Of a stretch of DNA of 6,304 nucleotides, positions 1-5,112 are shown one piece after another; the first letter of the stretch is position 1; each line of letters opens with the position of its first letter. The notes under the pieces were generated by a model. It was not told the origin of the DNA. It worked only from the letters and a program-made list of their open reading frames with translations, and did no database searches. A program made the translations under genes and the position numbers. Where the stretch lies: assembly GCA_945910975.1 (NCBI GenBank), contig CAMDZY010000106.1, positions 1 to 6,304 on the forward strand, in the 5' to 3' direction. The stretch is from an uncultured Clostridia bacterium. GTDB lineage: Bacteria > Bacillota > Clostridia > Oscillospirales > Oscillospiraceae.

Positions 1-30
1 CTTCTCACCCCTTTGATTTTTGTCGGGATC

Positions 31-68
31 TTTTATGCTATTATATGCGATACCATCGCCGCATAAAA
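31..68. repeat. Nested inverted repeat in the intergenic region
   Basis: Outer arms TTTTATGC (31-38) and GCATAAAA (61-68) are perfect 8-bp reverse complements. Inside lies a second perfect dyad, GCGAT (47-51) and ATCGC (55-59), separated by ACC. It could be an operator flanking the promoter-like element inside it, or an RNA structure. It has no T-run and lies beyond the likely terminator. Confidence 0.55.
40..68 (-). promoter_or_regulatory. Possible promoter of a gene beyond the left edge
   Basis: The minus strand holds a perfect TATAAT (plus 40-45). The sequence 17 nt upstream of it (TTTTAT, plus 63-68) is a poor -35 box, so an activator would probably be needed. Further downstream, AAAGGGGTGA (plus 5-14) resembles a ribosome binding site whose start codon would fall outside the window. 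Positions 1-98 otherwise contain no credible gene. Confidence 0.3.
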
Positions 69-98
69 GCCCATTCGACAAATTTTTGCACAAATACA

Positions 99-130
99 GG
101 GGGCGATACTGCCGAAGCCGTATCGCCCCC
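99..130 (-). terminator. Strong hairpin, probable operon terminator
   Basis: A perfect 11-bp inverted repeat (GGGGGCGATAC at 99-109 and GTATCGCCCCC at 120-130) lies 6 nt after the carboxypeptidase TAA. On the minus-strand RNA the loop can extend the stem beyond one G/A mismatch by two G-C pairs closed by a stabilising UUCG tetraloop. The following RNA (UGUAUUUGUG) is U-rich but has no clean U-run, so termination may be incomplete, or the hairpin may also protect the 3' end. Confidence 0.75.
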
Positions 131-136
131 AAATAT

Positions 137-1132
137 TTAATTTCGAATGGTCACAATAAATCCGTCCACATTGTTTCCGGAGATCTCATATTCCCGATCC
201 TTGGGTACCGTGACGTTGTAGCCCTCACAATAGTAGATTTCAAATTCTTCGTCATCCACGCTCGCCAGCAAATGTTCACCGTCAAAGGGATATTGACGCA
301 AATAATCAATATATTCCTCCAGGCAAAGATTATTGTCATACATGATTTTGGAATGCGGCAAGCCGACATGCCGGAAGTGCCATTCCTCATAGCTGATGCC
401 GGTGACATCCTTCTTGTTGAGCGGGTAACGCTGTACAAACCCATACCGCCACGCATTGTCGACGACCCATGCATAATCGCCGGTGCCGTCAAAGCCGCCC
501 AGGCTGTCCGTTTCGACATAGTAGGTGTCGAGGTCGACCGCAAAGCCTGTGTGATGCTCGCTGTGACCGGGCAGCGCGATGTAGTTGTCTGCGTGCTCCT
601 GTCCATGATTTTCCAACGCTCTGTCCCGCAGATACTGCTGGAACTCCACGGTTCTATGTCCCGCAACGATCTCCACATTATTGACCCCTGTTTCCTGATA
701 GAATGCTTCCATCCAGTTGTTTAGTGACTGCATGATGGTTCTGGAAACCGACAAGTCAACGCTGGAAACATAGTAATCGTCGTTTTTATCCTCATAGACA
801 GAAACCAGATCCTCCGCCTGCTCGGGGTCGTAAGCATAATCCGCATTCACCAGAATCAAATGTCCCTGTGCCATGTCCGACTTTGTCATCGTCAGCTCCT
901 GCCACTCGCCGGGAGGCGTTGTAGGCTGCGTTGTTGTATCGGCTGCGCTGGTTGGCTGGGTATTCGTCTCGGGCGCAGATTGCTTATTCTTTCGGCCAGA
1001 CAAGGCAATAACCAAAACAAGCACAATGATTCCTGCCACGACAGCATACAAAATCAAGCGCCTGCGAATATACGCAATGGCGCGCTTGCGTTCGCGTTCC
1101 GTGATTTGTCTTCTGTTATTGTGTTCCTGCAT
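137..1132 (-). CDS. VanY-type (M15B) D-alanyl-D-alanine carboxypeptidase, membrane-anchored
   Basis: Predicted zinc peptidase that removes the terminal D-Ala from peptidoglycan stem peptides outside the membrane. It has 331 residues. A basic cytoplasmic N-terminus (1-25) precedes one transmembrane anchor at about 26-45, then a Thr/Pro/Gln-rich linker (about 52-75, TQPT twice). The catalytic domain spans about 95-280: AGHRTVEFQQYL at 157-168, SEHHTGFAVDLD at 191-202 with ligands H193 and D200, and EEWHFRHVG at 249-257 with catalytic E249 and third ligand H252. A C-terminal extension of about 50 residues, ending DGFIVTIRN, is not part of the core fold. GAGGA 8 nt upstream of the ATG sets the start; the first 17 nt overlap the preceding gene. 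No vanHAX-like ligase genes are present, so a housekeeping or stress role is more likely than glycopeptide resistance. An L,D-carboxypeptidase (LdcB-like) specificity is also possible. Confidence 0.92.
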   Translation of the reverse strand: MQEHNNRRQITERERKRAIAYIRRRLILYAVVAGIIVLVLVIALSGRKNKQSAPETNTQPTSAADTTTQPTTPPGEWQELTMTKSDMAQGHLILVNADYAYDPEQAEDLVSVYEDKNDDYYVSSVDLSVSRTIMQSLNNWMEAFYQETGVNNVEIVAGHRTVEFQQYLRDRALENHGQEHADNYIALPGHSEHHTGFAVDLDTYYVETDSLGGFDGTGDYAWVVDNAWRYGFVQRYPLNKKDVTGISYEEWHFRHVGLPHSKIMYDNNLCLEEYIDYLRQYPFDGEHLLASVDDEEFEIYYCEGYNVTVPKDREYEISGNNVDGFIVTIRN

Positions 1133-1904
1133 AAGGTTTTTCCTCGCTCTTTCTGTGGAATTTCATTGGGTTGACACAAAGGTAATATTGGTCATACACG
1201 GCAACCGGGATTGCGACAATGTCATCCGTGCTTGTGTCGCCAAGTTCAAATACATAATGCTGATCATACGGAAAATCCATGTTCAGCTGTGTAACATTCA
1301 CTTTATCATATCCAAGGTTTTGCCGGAGCGCTTCTGCAATGCGATTTAAAAGCTCCAACTGATTGGCCTGAGTCGTTCCATATTCTGTCGCCGCCTGCGA
1401 CGCTCCATTGATGATTCTGTCAAGCATCCTATTGGAATCATCATTGATATCAAAGGCCAAAATACTGCCGGTTGCATCGTCCACCAGATAATTCAGGCGG
1501 CAGCCGCACGCCCACAGTTCACATTTCCAAAGCACATAGCTTGTTCCGTCACTCACGGCGCTAAGATTGGGTTCCGCTTCAAAATATATGTCAAAGCCTG
1601 CGATATCTTCTTGAAAGATTTGATTTGCCATATCCGTGCAGGTTTTCTCTACGTCCTCCGCGCTCAGGTAGCGCCCTTTGGAAAGGGTGTAGTACGTGGT
1701 GGAAAACCCGCGGTTGTAGACAAGCGACAGCATTTGCGCTACGCTGGCATCCTCGGTAATATTTTCAAGGTCGACGATTTCAATCGGGTAGGACTGCGGC
1801 TGCTGCGATGATTGCACGTGGACAATCAGGTTGGGCAGGTACAGTCCGACAAGTAACGCACCAATCGCTGTCAAAGCTGCCACCAAAATTTTGATGATTT
1901 TCAT
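1116..1904 (-). CDS. Membrane-anchored extracytoplasmic protein of unknown function
   Basis: A 262-residue protein that I do not recognise. It starts with a short basic stretch and a hydrophobic segment at about 5-28 that looks like an uncleaved membrane anchor or a signal peptide without a lipoprotein cysteine. The rest is soluble and presumably outside the cell. Notable parts are NITEDASVAQMLSLVYNRGF at 48-67, a three-cysteine cluster (C128, C133, C135), then YLVDDATGSILAFDIND at 139-155, which recalls the strand-turn-strand of PepSY-like or YycH/YycI-like accessory domains, a helical stretch at about 159-198, and a C-terminal beta-looking part ending in a charged tail. The similarity is a pattern impression only. 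It sits between a kinase (4 nt overlap) and a carboxypeptidase (17 nt overlap), so a job in signal sensing or control of either neighbour is a fair hypothesis. It is a real gene, judging by its ribosome binding site, overlaps and coherent composition. Confidence 0.88.
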   Translation of the reverse strand: MKIIKILVAALTAIGALLVGLYLPNLIVHVQSSQQPQSYPIEIVDLENITEDASVAQMLSLVYNRGFSTTYYTLSKGRYLSAEDVEKTCTDMANQIFQEDIAGFDIYFEAEPNLSAVSDGTSYVLWKCELWACGCRLNYLVDDATGSILAFDINDDSNRMLDRIINGASQAATEYGTTQANQLELLNRIAEALRQNLGYDKVNVTQLNMDFPYDQHYVFELGDTSTDDIVAIPVAVYDQYYLCVNPMKFHRKSEEKPYAGTQ

Positions 1905-3304
1905 TGGGCTGTGTCCTCCCCGCGCAAAATTACGGTAACGCAGGTGCCGTTTTCTTCGCGGCTGTCAAAGTGAAGCTCGCCGTCATGCAGCTGCACAATG
2001 CGGCTGCACAAGGTCAGTCCCAGGCCGGCGCCGCCCTGTTTGCGGGAACGGGATTTGTCGACGCGGTAAAATGCTTCGGTCAAATGCGCCAGCTTGTCGT
2101 GTGGGATTCCCCTGCCGTTATCCAGTACACGGATTCGGCAGGCGCCGTCGAGCCAATCGGACAACACAAAGATATTCCCGCCGCTCTCGTCCATGGCCTT
2201 GCGGGCGTTGTCCAGCAGGTTGGTCAAAAGCGACTTGACAAGGTCTGCTTCCAGATGGCACACCCCCGGACTGCACTTGCACTGCAAGCGGATTCCCTTT
2301 TGCGCATACACCGGCTGCAAGTGGCGGACAAGCCCTTCAATCAGCTGCGCCGGTTCAACCGTGGTCATTTGCAGCGTCTGGTTGTCCATCATCAGCAGGT
2401 CAAGCAGCTTTAATGACAATGTTTCCAGACGTTTGCCCTCGGAGAAAATATAGTTCGCCGCATCCATGGCTTCTTCCTGCGTCAAGGCGTCGGAACGCAG
2501 CAAATCCGCATAGCCGACAATGGAGGTCATGGGCGTTTTCAGTTCATGCGCAAAGCTGCCCATAAACTGCTCCTGCCGCTCCATGGTGTCCGTCAGTTCA
2601 TGCACATTTTCCTCCAGCCTATTCGCCATAAAGTTGAAATCCTTTGCCAGCTGTCCAACCTCATCGCGGCTATGCACGCGGACGCGAACCGACAGCTTGC
2701 CACCCGCCAGCTGCCGCGTTACCTTTGACAGGTGGGTCAGCGGCTTTGTCAGAAAATAGGCCAGCGCCCAGCAAATCAGCGCAACGGACACGATTAAAAT
2801 CAGAAAAAGGTTGCGGTAGATTTGCAGCTGCCGGTCACGGGCGGCATAGGTTTCAGAAACGTCATAGAGCAAGTCCATCGTCAGGGGCTGCTCGCTGCTT
2901 GCCATCTGCCCACTTAAAAGCAGGTAATTCCGCCCGTCCTCTCCACGCACCGGAATGCACATACAGGTGTCGATTGTGCTCTGCGGCGCGTCGGTCACGG
3001 TTGGCATCTGTCCGCTCTCGTATAGAACTTCTTCCGCCTGTGACAGCCGAACCGCCGACCATGCGGCTTGTTGCTGCTGCATCTGGGCAAGGGTATTCGT
3101 CACATCACTGAAGTTCGTTTGTAAACTGACCAGACTGACAATTTTCAGCGTGCTCATAGTCATCTGGTAGGAGTGCAGCGAGTTTTTTTCCTCCTGTTCC
3201 AGATTGCTCTGAAAGGAAAGAGAAATCATCAAGCCGCCGCCAAGGCCAAAAAGCAGCGCAAAGACCCACACCATACAAATGGCGATCTTCTGGCGAAATT
3301 TCAT
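1901..3304 (-). CDS. Membrane sensor histidine kinase (HAMP-HisKA-HATPase)
   Basis: Sensor kinase of 467 residues, partner of the upstream regulator. Transmembrane segment 1 lies at about 7-30 and segment 2 at about 163-185, enclosing an extracytoplasmic sensor region of roughly 130 residues that I do not recognise (Q-rich around 73-79, CMC at 114-116). A HAMP linker follows at about 183-236. The dimerisation/phosphoacceptor helix has FAHELKTPMT with H253. The ATP-binding domain shows the N box LLTNLLDNARKA (N366), the G1 box DNGRGIP at 395-401, the F-box-like FYRVDKSRSR at 412-421 and the G2 box GGAGLGLTL at 424-432. All catalytic boxes are intact. The start codon sits in an ATGA overlap with the regulator stop and has only a weak AGGT directly before it, so translation probably depends on coupling. 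The stop overlaps the next gene by 4 nt. The signal sensed is unknown; genetic context points to the cell envelope. Confidence 0.95.
   Translation of the reverse strand: MKFRQKIAICMVWVFALLFGLGGGLMISLSFQSNLEQEEKNSLHSYQMTMSTLKIVSLVSLQTNFSDVTNTLAQMQQQQAAWSAVRLSQAEEVLYESGQMPTVTDAPQSTIDTCMCIPVRGEDGRNYLLLSGQMASSEQPLTMDLLYDVSETYAARDRQLQIYRNLFLILIVSVALICWALAYFLTKPLTHLSKVTRQLAGGKLSVRVRVHSRDEVGQLAKDFNFMANRLEENVHELTDTMERQEQFMGSFAHELKTPMTSIVGYADLLRSDALTQEEAMDAANYIFSEGKRLETLSLKLLDLLMMDNQTLQMTTVEPAQLIEGLVRHLQPVYAQKGIRLQCKCSPGVCHLEADLVKSLLTNLLDNARKAMDESGGNIFVLSDWLDGACRIRVLDNGRGIPHDKLAHLTEAFYRVDKSRSRKQGGAGLGLTLCSRIVQLHDGELHFDSREENGTCVTVILRGEDTAQ
1914..1920 (-). promoter_or_regulatory. Ribosome binding site of the unknown 262-residue protein
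   Basis: The minus strand reads GGGAGGA here, 9 nt before the ATG at 1902-1904. It lies inside the last codons of the kinase gene and supports the chosen start, which directly precedes a well-formed membrane anchor (MKIIKILVAAL). Confidence 0.65.
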
Positions 3305-3954
3305 ACCTGCAACCGATAGCCGACCTTGTTGACCGCCACAAGGCGGTTCTCCCAGCCGACTTTTTTCCGCAGACGCTGGATGTGCAGGTCAACCGTTTTG
3401 CTGCCGTATGGAAATTCATCCTGCCAGACCCGCTCATAAATCGTTTCGCGGTAAAGCGCCACATTTGGGTTGCGCGCAAACAGCAGCAGCAAGTCATATT
3501 CCTTTTTGGTCAAACTGATCGGCACGCCATTCTTATACACCAGCATGGACACGGTATCAATCGTAAGGCCACCAATCTCAATCACTGCATCCACCTTGCG
3601 ATAGCGCCGCAGCACCACATCCACGCGCGCCAACAGCTCCAACACCTCAAAGGGCTTGACGATATAATCCTCTGCACCCATCCGCAGACCCTTTACGCGG
3701 TCGGCTACGGAATTTTTTGCCGTGATAAAAATCACAGGCGTTCCGCTGGGGCGTATGTATTCCATCAATTCAAAGCCGTCAACCTCCGGCAGCATCACAT
3801 CCAGCAAAATCAAGTCAAACACATGATTTTCCAGCAGATCCGCCGCAGCAGCGCCGTCGTAGACGCAGGTGCAGCTATAGCCTGCCTTTCTCAAGCTGAT
3901 ACGAATCAATTCGGAGATCGGTTTCTCGTCCTCTATAATCAATATTTTAACCAT
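3301..3954 (-). CDS. OmpR/PhoB-family DNA-binding response regulator
   Basis: Cytoplasmic two-component response regulator of 217 residues, the normal OmpR-family length. The receiver domain occupies about 1-115 with acidic pocket E8/D9, phosphoacceptor D52 (LILLDVMLPEVDG), T78 (FITAK) and K100 (YIVKPF). The winged-helix DNA-binding domain spans about 125-217, with LTKKEYDLLLLFARNP at 148-163 and the recognition-helix region TVDLHIQRLRKKVG at 187-200, ending in GYRLQV. All phosphotransfer residues are intact. The ATG follows a strong AGGAGGGG. Its TGA overlaps the kinase ATG by 4 nt, making the kinase at 1901-3304 its obvious partner. Its targets are unknown, although autoregulation of this operon would be usual for the family. 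It resembles VanR/PhoP-type regulators in general layout, but no specific ortholog is claimed. Confidence 0.95.
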   Translation of the reverse strand: MVKILIIEDEKPISELIRISLRKAGYSCTCVYDGAAAADLLENHVFDLILLDVMLPEVDGFELMEYIRPSGTPVIFITAKNSVADRVKGLRMGAEDYIVKPFEVLELLARVDVVLRRYRKVDAVIEIGGLTIDTVSMLVYKNGVPISLTKKEYDLLLLFARNPNVALYRETIYERVWQDEFPYGSKTVDLHIQRLRKKVGWENRLVAVNKVGYRLQV

Positions 3955-3959
3955 CCAAT

Positions 3960-3967
3960 CCCCTCCT
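3960..3967 (-). promoter_or_regulatory. Strong ribosome binding site of the response regulator gene
   Basis: The minus strand reads AGGAGGGG here, followed by ATTGG and then the ATG at 3952-3954. The AGGAGG core lies 7 nt from the start codon. It fixes the start of the response regulator and is among the strongest ribosome binding sites in the window, as expected for the first gene of a new translational unit. Confidence 0.8.
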
Positions 3968-3975
3968 GTGCATCA

Positions 3976-4006
3976 ATTCTAAAAAGTCGAGGCATCAAAA
4001 CGGCAA
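3976..4006 (-). promoter_or_regulatory. Possible weak promoter ahead of the response regulator
   Basis: Read on the minus strand, TTGCCG (plus 4001-4006) and TAGAAT (plus 3976-3981) resemble sigma-A -35 and -10 boxes, with five of six matches in the -10 box. The 19 nt spacing is longer than the preferred 17, and the -35 box matches only four of six. If used, it would give a very short leader ending at the response regulator ribosome binding site and would let the downstream four genes be expressed apart from xseAB-ispA. The gap has no terminator hairpin, so read-through from ispA is equally plausible. Confidence 0.3.
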
Positions 4007-4010
4007 AAAT

Positions 4011-4889
4011 CTATCGATCACGCCGTGCCAGCCGCTTGGCAAGCCGGCGCAGGAAATCTGCTTCCTCGCCAAACGCACACAGTGCGTCAACTGCCTGACG
4101 GGTGTAGGTATCGACCATTTTATGGCATTCCTCCAAGCCGTACAGACGGACAAATGTATTTTTATTGCCATCCATGCCGGTCGCCTTGCCCAATTTTTTG
4201 TCATCGCCCACCACATCCAGGATATCATCTTGAATCTGGAAGGCAAGTCCCAAAAGATTGGCATACTGCGCCGCGCTTTCGATCTGCTTTGTTTTGCCGC
4301 CGGCGGCTGTGACGCCAAGGCAGCAGGCCGCAGAAATCAAACGGCCGGTTTTCCGCGTTTGGATTTCCAGAACCTCCTGCCGCGTCAGTTCCCGGTGCTC
4401 GGCATCCATATCCAGCACCTGTCCGCCGACCATTCCCAATTCCCCGGCACATTCGGACAAAATGCCCACCGCCTGAACGATCCGCGCAGGCGGTAGCTTG
4501 CTTGCCGCCAAAGCGGTAAACGCAGCAGTTAGCAGCGCATCGCCCGCCAGACAGGCCAGCGCTTCTCCGTAGACCTTGTGGTTGGTCAGCTTGCCACGGC
4601 GATAATCGTCATTGTCCATACAGGGCAGATCATCGTGAATCAGGCTGTAGGTATGTACCATCTCCACCGCAGCTGCAAAGGGCATGGCCTTTTCCGCATC
4701 GCCGCCGCAGATTCTGCAAAATTCCATACACAAAATCATGCGCAGACGCTTGCCGCCCGCCAACAGGCTATAGCGCATCGCCTCAAACAGGCGCTGCTGC
4801 GGTTCGTCAGGATAGACGAAACAAGTTTGCAGATAATCCTCGGCCTGCTTTGTCAATTGGGATAACCGCTCGTCAAAGTTCGCCTTCAT
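4011..4889 (-). CDS. ispA: Farnesyl diphosphate synthase, type II (polyprenyl synthetase family)
   Basis: Cytoplasmic prenyltransferase that condenses isopentenyl diphosphate with allylic diphosphates, most likely giving farnesyl diphosphate, the precursor of undecaprenyl phosphate and other isoprenoids. At 292 residues it has the usual length. Visible motifs are GGKRLR at 45-50 (diphosphate binding), the first aspartate-rich motif DDLPCMD at 86-92, RRGK at 97-100, TGRL at 181-184, GLAFQIQDDILD at 214-225 with D221, D222 and D225 as the second aspartate-rich motif, and KNTFVRLYG at 243-251. The two extra residues (P89, C90) inside the first motif mark the bacterial type II FPP synthase, and Y81 five residues before it suits a C15 product. 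The start ATG has GAGGT 5 nt upstream, lying inside xseB. A geranylgeranyl product cannot be excluded from sequence alone. Linkage to xseAB is classical in Firmicutes. Confidence 0.94.
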   Translation of the reverse strand: MKANFDERLSQLTKQAEDYLQTCFVYPDEPQQRLFEAMRYSLLAGGKRLRMILCMEFCRICGGDAEKAMPFAAAVEMVHTYSLIHDDLPCMDNDDYRRGKLTNHKVYGEALACLAGDALLTAAFTALAASKLPPARIVQAVGILSECAGELGMVGGQVLDMDAEHRELTRQEVLEIQTRKTGRLISAACCLGVTAAGGKTKQIESAAQYANLLGLAFQIQDDILDVVGDDKKLGKATGMDGNKNTFVRLYGLEECHKMVDTYTRQAVDALCAFGEEADFLRRLAKRLARRDR

Positions 4890-5112
4890 TTGCCACCTCT
4901 GTTTCTATGGGGTTGCCATCCTCGCCCTTCATCAGCTTGACAATGGTCAATTCCGTTTCATCCAGCTGCTTGTTGCACTGCTGCACCAGCGCTGTCCCCT
5001 CTTCAAACAGCTTCAGCGTATCTTCAAGGCTCACATCGCCCCGCTCCATCCGACGCACGATTTCTTCCAACCGCCCCATGGATGCTTCGAAGGTTCTTGA
5101 TTGTTCGCTCAT
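4873..5112 (-). CDS. xseB: Exodeoxyribonuclease VII small subunit
   Basis: Small helical subunit of exonuclease VII, which binds the C-terminal helical part of XseA. The 79-residue length is normal for the family. The sequence shows the typical pattern: FEASMGRLEEIVRRMERGD at about 8-26, then SLEDTLKLFEEG at 28-39, then QQCNKQLDETEL at about 44-55, with an acidic tail. The ATG at 5110-5112 is preceded by a perfect AGGAGG (plus-strand 5120-5125) with 7 nt spacing, which decides the start. It overlaps the end of xseA by 4 nt (ATGA), and its last 17 nt overlap the start of ispA, so its final codons also carry the ispA ribosome binding site. No oddities were seen. Confidence 0.95.
   Translation of the reverse strand: MSEQSRTFEASMGRLEEIVRRMERGDVSLEDTLKLFEEGTALVQQCNKQLDETELTIVKLMKGEDGNPIETEVANEGEL

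Noticed and set aside
20..724. Long plus-strand open frame of 234 codons opposite the carboxypeptidase gene
   Set aside because: It is antisense to a gene with intact zinc-binding motifs, runs through the terminator hairpin, and shows no domain or plausible ribosome binding site.
1985..2015. Repeated GCTGCACA with the palindrome TGCAGCTGCA
   Set aside because: It lies inside the conserved C-terminal part of the kinase and is explained by coding sequence; no array or mobile element structure is present.
1904..2413. Plus-strand open frame opposite the kinase ATP-binding domain
   Set aside because: The kinase frame on the minus strand carries all catalytic boxes, so this is a reverse-strand shadow.
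137..3954. Glycopeptide-resistance (van) operon
   Set aside because: A two-component pair plus a VanY-like protein is suggestive, but no vanH, ligase or vanX homolog is present, and M15B carboxypeptidases are common in glycopeptide-sensitive bacteria.
3955..4010. Terminator between ispA and the response regulator
   Set aside because: T-rich stretches occur on the minus strand, but no stable inverted repeat precedes them.
3382..4098. Long plus-strand open frame of 238 codons opposite the response regulator
   Set aside because: It mirrors a clear OmpR-family gene and extends into the ispA end; the translated sequence is rich in His/Gln with no recognisable domain, typical of an antisense shadow.
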